A stretch of 64,000 nt of DNA, taken from assembly GCA_947258585.1 (NCBI GenBank), contig CAMYIZ010000057.1:93062-157061 (forward strand), in the 5' to 3' direction. Positions 57,362 to 64,000 of this stretch are shown piece after piece. Below the pieces are notes generated by a model that saw only the letters and a list, made by a program, of their open reading frames with translations, had not been told where the DNA came from and made no database searches. The DNA comes from an uncultured Haliea sp. (GTDB taxonomy: Bacteria; Pseudomonadota; Gammaproteobacteria; Pseudomonadales; Halieaceae). Each line of letters begins with the position of its first letter. The first letter of the stretch is position 1. A program made the translations under genes and the position numbers.

Positions 57362-57796
57362 TTATGCGCTCTTGCGGCCAAACACCAGCCACCAGCGCCG
57401 CAGGTCCCGGAAATCGTCTTCGCCGAGGTCCGCGGCCCACAGCCAGAGGTAGCGCCGACCGCCGCCCGCGACCGGCCGCCAGTGCAGTACGACCACCCAG
57501 GGCAAAAGTACCGTGCCGGACAGCAGATTCAGACCGACCGGCTCGCCGGCCGCTCCCCGCCGCAACTGACACAGGTGGGGGCCGAGCAACAGGGATTGCG
57601 GAGCCGGCGGGGGCGGCATGCCCCACCAGGCGAGCGGCAACCAGACCACCAACCCCGACAGGGCCCATGGGCCGTGCCCGCGCCAGGCCAGTTCGGCCAG
57701 CGCGACCAGGAGCATCAGGCACGCCAGGCACCAGGCGGGGCGCGGACGGCGGTCAGTCCAGGTCAGGGCGAGTGAAGGCGAGGATGATACGGACAA
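57362..57796 (-). CDS. YgfX-like (CptA) membrane protein
   Basis: A 144-residue protein with two N-terminal membrane helices (about 20-38 and 43-60) and a C-terminal domain containing LCQLRRGAAGEP. It lies directly after sdhE and overlaps it by 44 bases, the usual ygfX (cptA) position. The family was proposed as a toxin acting on the cytoskeleton, but it is also linked to flavinylation. The TTG start at 57796 is uncertain. Confidence 0.7.
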   Translation of the reverse strand: MSVSSSPSLALTWTDRRPRPAWCLACLMLLVALAELAWRGHGPWALSGLVVWLPLAWWGMPPPPAPQSLLLGPHLCQLRRGAAGEPVGLNLLSGTVLLPWVVVLHWRPVAGGGRRYLWLWAADLGEDDFRDLRRWWLVFGRKSA

Positions 57797-58013
57797 TGGC
57801 GGCCAGCTCCGGGTCCTCGGGGACCTCCCGGCGCAGAAACCAGCCGAACAGCTCCTGGTCTTCGGAGAGCATCAACTGGCGGTAGCGTTCGCGATCGGTC
57901 GCATCCAGCTGCGGAAACCGCTGGTTGACGAAAGGCTCCAGAACCAGGTCCAGCTCCAACATGCCGCGCCGGCTGGCCCAGCGCATGCGATTGTGTTCTT
58001 CGGTGTCCAGCAT
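57753..58013 (-). CDS. sdhE: FAD assembly factor SdhE
   Basis: An 86-residue SdhE (YgfY/CptB) that promotes covalent attachment of FAD to succinate dehydrogenase. The family motif is NRMRWASRRGMLELDLVL (the RGxxE element), and the compact helical length matches. The ATG at 58013 has CGGAGC upstream; reading from 58043 adds ten residues. It is divergent from ygfZ, another Fe-S/flavin assembly factor. Confidence 0.93.
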   Translation of the reverse strand: MLDTEEHNRMRWASRRGMLELDLVLEPFVNQRFPQLDATDRERYRQLMLSEDQELFGWFLRREVPEDPELAAIVRIILAFTRPDLD

Positions 58014-58124
58014 GGCAGCTCCGATCGCGTACGGGAACATCAAAAACGGCTATTATAGCGGTTCCCGCGATCACAATGCGAAATGGTCGCCGAACGCCAG
58101 ACCACAGGAGGAGCACTCATCACC

Positions 58125-59102
58125 GTGTCCGCAACCAGCACCGATACCCGCAGCCCCGCCGCCAACGGCCCCACACTCACCTGCCTGCCGGGAGAAGCCC
58201 TGCTGGAGGTCACGGGCCGGGACGCCGTGACCTTCCTGCACAATCAGGCGAGCTGTGACCTGAAGAATCTCGGGCCGGACCGGGCGACCTACGGTACGCT
58301 CTGCAATCCACAGGGGCGGGTTCTGGCAGACTTTATCGCCCTGGCGCTGGGCCCGGAGCGCGTGCTGCTGCGCCTGCGACGGGACATTCTGGACAGCACA
58401 CTCGCCGCGCTGGGCCGTTTTGCCCTGTTCTCCAAAGTCACGCTGAGCGCGGCCAGGGACGAATGGCGCCTGCTGGGCTGCCAGGGTGCTGGCGCCGCAG
58501 CCTCGCTGCAACAGCTGTTCGCCGCTATGCCCGCGGCGGATCTTGCCTGGAACGGCGGGACCGGCGCCATCCTGCTGCAACTGGATGGCAGGGGCGAACG
58601 CTTCGAGGTCTGGATCAATTGCGGAGAAAAGCCGGCGCTGCTGGAACAGCTGGAGGCGGCGCTCCCGGTTGCCACCTGCGCATCGGACTGGGAAGCAGCG
58701 ACCCTGCGCCGCGGCATCGCCCGCATTACCGCGGCAACGGCGGGGGAGCTGCTGCCGCAACAACTCAACTATGATCTGAGCGGCCACATCAACTTCCGCA
58801 AGGGCTGCTATCCGGGGCAGGAGGTCATTGCGCGCATGCATTACAAGGGCAAGGCCAAGCGCCGCCTGGTGCTGGTGCAGCTGCCCGCGGGCGCGACAGC
58901 CAGCGCCGGGGAGCCACTCTATCTGCCGGGAAAAGATCAACCAGCGGCCCAGGTGGTGAATAGCGCGACGACCGGGTATGGTATCTCTCTCGCCTTGGTC
59001 ACCACCTCCCAGCCCGCCATGGAGGAGGGACTGTACCTGGCACCGGAGGGTACAGAGGCTGCGCAGGTCCTGGAACTGCCCTATCCGGTTCCCTTCGGCT
59101 AG
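58125..59102 (+). CDS. ygfZ: Folate-binding Fe-S cluster repair protein YgfZ
   Basis: A 325-residue GcvT-like tetrahydrofolate-binding protein. The signature KGCYPGQEVIARMHYKG is at about residues 225-241, and the N-terminal TFLHNQASCDLKNL fits. It helps repair Fe-S clusters in radical-SAM enzymes such as MiaB. GTG 58125 is chosen because AGGAGGAG lies 11 bases upstream; an ATG at 58083 has no such site. Divergent from sdhE. Confidence 0.9.
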   Translation: MSATSTDTRSPAANGPTLTCLPGEALLEVTGRDAVTFLHNQASCDLKNLGPDRATYGTLCNPQGRVLADFIALALGPERVLLRLRRDILDSTLAALGRFALFSKVTLSAARDEWRLLGCQGAGAAASLQQLFAAMPAADLAWNGGTGAILLQLDGRGERFEVWINCGEKPALLEQLEAALPVATCASDWEAATLRRGIARITAATAGELLPQQLNYDLSGHINFRKGCYPGQEVIARMHYKGKAKRRLVLVQLPAGATASAGEPLYLPGKDQPAAQVVNSATTGYGISLALVTTSQPAMEEGLYLAPEGTEAAQVLELPYPVPFG

Positions 59103-59106
59103 CGTC

Positions 59107-59793
59107 CTAGCCTGACGGCAGGGACCAGTCGATGGGAACCTGCCCGTGCGCCTGCAGATAGGCATTTGCCGCGCTGAAATGTCCGCAGCCGATAAAGCCG
59201 CGGTGGGCGCTCAGCGGCGAGGGATGGGGCGCTTTCAGTACACAGTGCCGCCCCGCGTCTATCACCGCGCCCTTGCGCTGGGCATAGCTGCCCCAGAGCA
59301 TAAACACCACGTTCTCTCGCTCGCGATTGACCAGCTCGACCACCCTGTCGGTGAAGGTTTCCCAGCCCTTGCCTTGGTGGGAGGCGGCTCGATTGGCGGC
59401 TACCGTCAGCACGCTGTTCAGCAACAGTACACCCTGGTCGGCCCAGGCCGTCAGGTTGCCGTGACCGGGAGATGCGATGCCCAGGTCACGCTGGATTTCC
59501 TTGTAGATATTCTGCAGGGACGGCGGAACCGCGATGCCCGGAGGCACCGAAAAGCACAGGCCGTGGGCCTGGCCAGGACCGTGGTAGGGGTCCTGGCCAA
59601 GGATGACCACCTTCACCCTGTGCAGCGGGGTATGGGCAAAGGCGTTGAAAATCTCGCGGCCCGGGGGAAATACACTGACGCCACCGCGCTTTTCCTGTTG
59701 CAGGAATTCCTTGAGCTGGCGCATGTACGGTTGCCCGAACTCCTCCGCCAGCGGCGCCAGCCAGCTGGCTTCCAGCTCTACGGCAGCGGCCAT
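59107..59793 (-). CDS. ung: Uracil-DNA glycosylase
   Basis: Family 1 UNG of 228 residues. The water-activating loop [18 protein letters not shown], the motif [17 protein letters not shown] and the C-terminal [11 protein letters not shown] are intact. It removes uracil from DNA. The ATG at 59793 lies two bases after the CofC/G/H fusion stop, so ung appears to be the last gene of the F420 operon. Confidence 0.95.
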   Translation of the reverse strand: MAAAVELEASWLAPLAEEFGQPYMRQLKEFLQQEKRGGVSVFPPGREIFNAFAHTPLHRVKVVILGQDPYHGPGQAHGLCFSVPPGIAVPPSLQNIYKEIQRDLGIASPGHGNLTAWADQGVLLLNSVLTVAANRAASHQGKGWETFTDRVVELVNRERENVVFMLWGSYAQRKGAVIDAGRHCVLKAPHPSPLSAHRGFIGCGHFSAANAYLQAHGQVPIDWSLPSG

Positions 59794-59795
59794 GC

Positions 59796-62700
59796 TCAGT
59801 TGCAGGCGGCCATGAACACCACCTGCTCCGCGGTCGACGGGCGCGGCGCATCGGTGGCCAGCAGCAGACGCTTGTCGCGGGCGCGCTTGCCCGCGTCGGC
59901 GTTCTGCACCGGCAGCAGCTCAAGGGCCAGGCTCGCCACCGCACGCCGCTCCGCCGGGGCATCGCCATAGAGCGTGGTACGCAGCCGCGGCTCACGCCCC
60001 AGCGCGCGAATGCGCTGCTCCATCACCGCCGGCGCCCACTCCTGGCCGTGTTCGGCACCGGCGGCGCGGGTGATACTCTCGTTCATCAGGGTACCGCCAA
60101 GGTCGTTGGCACCGGCGTTCAGACAGACATCGACACCGGCGGCGCCCATCTTTACCCAGCTGGTCTGGATGTTGTCGATCTGGCCGTGCAGGACCAGCCG
60201 CGACACCGCGTGCATCAACACCGCCTCGCGGAAGGTGGGACCACGGCGCGCGCGCCCGCGCAGGAACATCGGCGCCTCCATGTGCACGAAGGGCAGCGGC
60301 ACCAGCTCGGTGAAACCACCGGTGCGGACCTGTAGCTCCCTTATCGCCAGCAGATGCCGGGCCCAGTGCCGGGTCTGCTCGATGTGGCCGTACATGATCG
60401 TCGCTGTGGTGCGGAATCCCACCCGGTGCGCGGTTTCCATGACCTGCAACCACTCGGCGCTGTTGAGCTTGTCCGGGCACAGGGTGGCACGGACCTCGTC
60501 ATCGAGGATTTCCGCGGCGGTGCCCGGCAACGTATCCAGGCCCGCTGCCTGCAGATCGCGCAGGAAGTCTTCCAGCGTAATACCCAGGGTAGCGGCGCCC
60601 TGCCACACCTCCAGCGGCGAGAACGCATGGATGTGCATTCCCGGTGTGGCGGCGCGCACCGTGGCGACAATATCCAGGTAGGTCTGCCCGGTGTAATCCG
60701 GGTGGATGCCGCCCTGCATGCAGACTTCCGTGGCCCCGCGCTGCCAGGCCTCGCGGCAGCGGCGGGCGATCTCGGTGGCGCTGATGTCGTAGGGCCGGCC
60801 GCGCAGGTCTTCGCTGTGTTTGCCCTTGGAAAAGGCGCAGAACTGGCACTTGAAGTAACAGACGTTGGTGTAATTGATGTTGCGGTTGATCACGTAGCTG
60901 ATGGTGTCGCCACAGCGCTGGCGGCGCAGCCGGTCAGCGGCGTCCACCACAAAGCGGAATTCGGGGCCGCGGGCGGAAAATAACCGCACTACCTCGGCTT
61001 CCCCAAGGGCGGCGCCATTCTCGCAACGCTCGACGATCGCGCGCAGGTCAGTGCCCACCGCAAAGACATTGGCCGCTTCACCCAGCAGCGCGGCTTCCAC
61101 CGGCGGCACCGGTGCCTCCTCGCCCGGCACCCAGCTGTCGCGATGGGCAAAGCCGGCGGCGTCCTGGTGGCGCAGTACGGCCGACCGCAGGGCGGCATCC
61201 AGCCAGGTCTCCGCCGCGCCGGCATAGGCCGGGTAAACCGTCAGGCGCTGCTCCAGGAACTTGCCCGCGGCGGCGGTTTCCCGCGCCAGCTGGTCCAGGT
61301 GCGGCCAGGGCGCCTCCGGGTTGACGTGGTCCGGGGTGAGCGGGGACACACCGCCCCAGTCGTTGATGCCCGCGGCCAGCAGCTGGGGCAGCACGCCGGG
61401 ACTGAGATTGGGCGGTGCCTGGATACTCATGTCCGGACCAAAGATGATCCGCGCCACCGCCAGGGTCCACAGCAGGTCTTCCAGATCCGGTTCCGGCGCC
61501 TGTGCCATCAGGGTACCGGGCTTGGCGCGGAAATTCTGTACGATCACTTCCTGCAGGTGGCCGTGGGCCTCGTGCAGGGCCCGCAGGGCCAGCAGGGATT
61601 CGATACGCTCGCGGCGGGTTTCACCGATGCCGATCAGGATGCCGGAGGTGAACGGCACCCTGGCCTCGCCTGCCAGGTCCAGGGTCCGCAGGCGCTCGGC
61701 AGGCACCTTGTCCGGCGACCCGTGGTGAGGCATGCCCTTCTCGCACAAGCGCTCGGCAGCGGATTCCAGCATGATCCCCATGGAAGCACTGACCGGGCGC
61801 AGAAAGGCGATCTCCTCCGCGGTCATGCAACCAGCGTTGATATGCGGCAGCAGGCCGGTTTCCTCGACAATGCGGCCGGCCACGTGGGCCACATATTCCA
61901 GAGTGCTGGCAAAGCCCATGGCTGCCAGGGCCTCGCGGGCCGCCCGGTAGCGCAACTCGGGTTTTTCGCCCAGGGTCAGCAGGGCCTCCTGGCAGCCCAG
62001 TTCAGCGCCCTGGCGGCACAGGGTGAGCACCTCCTCGACACTCATGAACGGGGACTCGACCTTTTTCGGGGTGGTAGCAAAGGTGCAGTAATGACAGACG
62101 TCCCGGCACAGTCGCGTCAGGGGTATAAACACCTTGCGCGAATAGGTGACCACGTTGCCGTGACCGAGGTCCCGCAACTGGCCCGCAAGGGCAACCAGCG
62201 CAGGGGTGTCGTCACAGTCCGCCAGGGCCAGGGCACGGGCGCTGTCCGCCGGCTCGGCCAGGGTTGTCAGCCAACTACGGGTCTGTCCGGCAGGCAGGCT
62301 CGCCGCTTGGTGATGCAGCTGCAGAAGATCGGTCGGAGTATCAATGTCGCTGGCAATACCCGGCCGCCGCAGGATACCGGCAGGCAGGCCCTGCGCCTTT
62401 GCCCAGCCCAGGTGGGCTTCGCTGCTACCTGGGCCAAAGGCAAAGCGGGGCGGTCGGCTGGCGGGAAACAACAGCAGATTGGTGCCAGCCCCGGCGCCGT
62501 CCACGCCGACCACCAGCCCGCTGTGAGCCGCGGCACAATCGAGGGCAGCATCAATGTCCGCCCCGGTCAACTGGGGGAGGTCTGCATGTAACACCAGCAC
62601 CCGCGCCTCACCCGAGGGATCCTCTCCGCGCAGCCGCTCACAGGCCGCGGCCAGTGCACCGTTCAGGATTGGCAGTGGACCCGAGGGCGACAGCCGCCCG

Positions 62701-62963
62701 CCGGCCGCCAGCAGGGCCTGCTCGGACCACACACGCAGCCCCGCCGCCGTGGCCAGCCGGGCGGCATCGTCGTCATCCGACACCAGCGTGATGCTGCTGA
62801 TCGCGGGGTGGGCGACAAGGACAGCCACCACGTCCTGGGCCATGGCCAGCGCCAGGGTGCGGCGCTGCTCGCTGCCCAGCAGGCCCGCCAGGCGGGTCTT
62901 CGCCCCGGCCAGATGTTTGAGTGGCAGCAGCGCGTGCACCGCAAACGGATTTTTCACCGGCAC
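59796..62963 (-). CDS. CofC-CofG-CofH fusion (F420 biosynthesis)
   Basis: One uninterrupted frame of 1055 residues joins three F420 enzymes. Residues 1 to about 230 are CofC, the guanylyltransferase that activates a phospho-acid ([22 protein letters not shown]). Residues about 240-620 are CofG, with the radical SAM motif CRDVCHYC (Cys286, 290, 293). Residues about 660-1020 are CofH, with the motif CYFKCQFC (Cys702, 706, 709). CofG and CofH together make 7,8-didemethyl-8-hydroxy-5-deazariboflavin (FO) from tyrosine and a pyrimidine precursor. The GTG start at 62963 follows GGAG and overlaps cofD by ten bases. The order CofC first then FbiC-like CofG-CofH is unusual. Confidence 0.93.
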   Translation of the reverse strand: MPVKNPFAVHALLPLKHLAGAKTRLAGLLGSEQRRTLALAMAQDVVAVLVAHPAISSITLVSDDDDAARLATAAGLRVWSEQALLAAGGRLSPSGPLPILNGALAAACERLRGEDPSGEARVLVLHADLPQLTGADIDAALDCAAAHSGLVVGVDGAGAGTNLLLFPASRPPRFAFGPGSSEAHLGWAKAQGLPAGILRRPGIASDIDTPTDLLQLHHQAASLPAGQTRSWLTTLAEPADSARALALADCDDTPALVALAGQLRDLGHGNVVTYSRKVFIPLTRLCRDVCHYCTFATTPKKVESPFMSVEEVLTLCRQGAELGCQEALLTLGEKPELRYRAAREALAAMGFASTLEYVAHVAGRIVEETGLLPHINAGCMTAEEIAFLRPVSASMGIMLESAAERLCEKGMPHHGSPDKVPAERLRTLDLAGEARVPFTSGILIGIGETRRERIESLLALRALHEAHGHLQEVIVQNFRAKPGTLMAQAPEPDLEDLLWTLAVARIIFGPDMSIQAPPNLSPGVLPQLLAAGINDWGGVSPLTPDHVNPEAPWPHLDQLARETAAAGKFLEQRLTVYPAYAGAAETWLDAALRSAVLRHQDAAGFAHRDSWVPGEEAPVPPVEAALLGEAANVFAVGTDLRAIVERCENGAALGEAEVVRLFSARGPEFRFVVDAADRLRRQRCGDTISYVINRNINYTNVCYFKCQFCAFSKGKHSEDLRGRPYDISATEIARRCREAWQRGATEVCMQGGIHPDYTGQTYLDIVATVRAATPGMHIHAFSPLEVWQGAATLGITLEDFLRDLQAAGLDTLPGTAAEILDDEVRATLCPDKLNSAEWLQVMETAHRVGFRTTATIMYGHIEQTRHWARHLLAIRELQVRTGGFTELVPLPFVHMEAPMFLRGRARRGPTFREAVLMHAVSRLVLHGQIDNIQTSWVKMGAAGVDVCLNAGANDLGGTLMNESITRAAGAEHGQEWAPAVMEQRIRALGREPRLRTTLYGDAPAERRAVASLALELLPVQNADAGKRARDKRLLLATDAPRPSTAEQVVFMAACN

Positions 62964-63916
62964 AACAACTCCAGGCAAGCCCTTGCCAGGGCCTGTTTGT
63001 CGGCGCGTTCGCGCATTATGGTTGCTGTCACTTCTACCTCCATGCCCAATTCCTGTATCGCCGGAGCCAGTGTAGCGTCACTGTGGTCTACCACAAACGT
63101 CTTTATCAAACCGGGGTAGCGCTGCGCATAGTGGGAAGCCACCCCGGTCGCAGTTACGGGCAGGGCCAGCTCCGCCATCATCTTCGCCGCGGGGCCCTTC
63201 AGTGCCTGGCCACCGACAATGGGCGCCACCGCAACCACCGGCACCCGCGACTCTCGCAGGGTCTGCCAGAAACTGTCCAGCTGCAGGATGGGGTCTATGC
63301 TCACAAAGGGATTGGAAGGACAAATAATCACGCCGGCCAGGCTCCCCGACGTACAGAGGGCGGCCAGGTCCGGTTGCAAGGCGGCGCTGTCGATACCGGC
63401 AAAACTGAACCCCTGGACTGCGGGCCGGCACTGCTCCCGCACGAAATAGTGTTGAAAAGGCAGCGAGCCCTCCGCCGTGTGGACCATGGTCCGCACCGGG
63501 TCGTCGCTCATGGGATACACCGTCGCGCACACTCCCAGACGCCGGGCCAGGTCCGCGGTAACTGCGGACAAGGCACGCCCTTGCGCCAACTCACCAGCGC
63601 GCCAGAGGTGGGTGGCAAGGTCGCGGTCGCCCAGGCGAAACCAGCTGTCCGCGCCCAGCCGCTCCAGCGCAGCCAGCACCTGCCAGGTTTCGCCCGCCAG
63701 CCCCCAGCCCTGCTCGGGATTGCTGACGCCACCCAGGGTGTAGAGCACGGTATCAATATCGGGACAGATCGTCAGGCCCAGGTGCTCGAAGTCGTCACCG
63801 GTATTGCAGGCGATGTGCAGCTGTCCGGCAGGTAACCGATCATCCAGCCCCAGGCACAGCTTGGCGCCGCCGACACCGCCGGACAGCGCCAGTACGGGGC
63901 CCGCTGGCAGTATCAC
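62954..63916 (-). CDS. cofD: 2-phospho-L-lactate transferase CofD (F420 biosynthesis)
   Basis: CofD/FbiA of 320 residues, which transfers the phospho-acid moiety from the guanylyl-activated intermediate onto FO, giving F420-0 or its dehydro form. Signatures: LSGGVGGAKL (residues 11-20), NTGDD (38-42), CPDIDTVLYTL (51-61) and ICPSNPFVSIDPIL in the second half. The GTG start at 63916 overlaps the stop of the upstream gene (GTGA). The acid used (lactate, enolpyruvate or glycerate type) cannot be told from this protein alone. Confidence 0.95.
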   Translation of the reverse strand: MILPAGPVLALSGGVGGAKLCLGLDDRLPAGQLHIACNTGDDFEHLGLTICPDIDTVLYTLGGVSNPEQGWGLAGETWQVLAALERLGADSWFRLGDRDLATHLWRAGELAQGRALSAVTADLARRLGVCATVYPMSDDPVRTMVHTAEGSLPFQHYFVREQCRPAVQGFSFAGIDSAALQPDLAALCTSGSLAGVIICPSNPFVSIDPILQLDSFWQTLRESRVPVVAVAPIVGGQALKGPAAKMMAELALPVTATGVASHYAQRYPGLIKTFVVDHSDATLAPAIQELGMEVEVTATIMRERADKQALARACLELLCR

Positions 63917-64000
63917 CGGAACATGTCCTGCTCGCGGGGCCGCAGCAGGGCCTGCCCGCCGCGCGTGGACGGTCGCAGGCGCGCGCCGCGGGCGAGCACC
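63913..64000 (-). CDS. C-terminal end of a probable CofE (F420-0:gamma-glutamyl ligase), cut by window edge
   Basis: The last 28 codons of a frame that ends in TGA overlapping the cofD start. The readable tail has an RGA near its beginning and ends LLRPREQDMFR. A V-x-RG segment followed at short distance by a LxRPxxxDxFR end is what I recall from CofE/FbiB ligase domains. Its place directly before cofD supports the call. It is too short for certainty. Confidence 0.55.
   Translation of the reverse strand, partial: VLARGARLRPSTRGGQALLRPREQDMFR

Noticed and set aside
57362..58013. ygfX-sdhE as a toxin-antitoxin pair
   Set aside because: The pair was once proposed as cptA-cptB, but SdhE is an established flavinylation factor; position alone does not support a toxin call.
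61143..62591. A 482-codon open frame opposite the CofC/G/H fusion
   Set aside because: Same reason; the minus-strand frame carries both radical SAM motifs.

Overview
This 64 kb window is GC-rich (roughly 65% by eye), with genes packed end to end. It looks like a chromosomal segment of a gammaproteobacterium. The best evidence is housekeeping gene order: rpoE-rseA-rseB-rseC-degQ/mucD followed by lepA-lepB-(DUF4845)-rnc-era-recO-acpS, then cysM-relA-mazG, adk and tsaB, all in arrangements typical of Pseudomonas-like and marine gammaproteobacteria. A marine lineage such as Halieaceae/Cellvibrionales is my inference only. I see no rRNA, tRNA, insertion sequence, integrase or CRISPR array, and no gene-free stretch longer than 300 bases.

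Region 1 (1-20.3 kb) is a loose collection of lipid, steroid and small-molecule catabolism genes. It holds a partial lipoprotein amidohydrolase, glycerol kinase with an aldehyde dehydrogenase, acyl-CoA dehydrogenase, a Baeyer-Villiger-type monooxygenase, a family III CoA-transferase, an auxin-efflux-type carrier, and an omega-aminotransferase with a divergent LysR regulator. A GST, a small lipoprotein, an NhaP-type antiporter, a low-GC patch with an amidohydrolase and a small membrane protein, a trans-acting enoyl-reductase-like protein and a 3-ketosteroid-delta1-dehydrogenase-like flavoprotein complete it.

Region 2 (20.3-37.5 kb) mixes respiratory and housekeeping functions: cytochrome c' with cytochrome b561, a Nudix hydrolase with an M20 peptidase, purC, an outer-membrane phospholipase A, a truncated haemoglobin overlapping a TonB receptor, trpS, an M18 aminopeptidase, uppP-tsaB, mobA, an AlgP/histone-H1-like protein, adk and mazG.

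Region 3 (37.5-52.7 kb) is core informational and stress biology: relA, cysM, the acpS-recO-era-rnc-lepB-lepA block, the sigma-E operon with a recognisable sigma-E-type promoter, and the divergent nadB.

Region 4 (52.7-64 kb) is the most unusual. A Ddn-like deazaflavin (F420)-dependent oxidoreductase at 52.7 kb is followed, after a sulfotransferase, a cyclic-nucleotide-binding Na+/H+ antiporter, yqaA, ygfX-sdhE and ygfZ, by a minus-strand operon for coenzyme F420. That operon reads: the last codons of a probable cofE at the window edge, then cofD, then one 1055-residue polypeptide that joins CofC, CofG and CofH, and finally ung two bases downstream. Together these encode FO synthesis, guanylyl activation of the phospho-acid, its transfer to FO and probably polyglutamylation. 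F420 is classically known from actinobacteria and methanogens. Several other genes here (EtaA-type monooxygenase, trans-acting enoyl reductase, KstD-like enzyme) also recall mycobacterial lipid metabolism.
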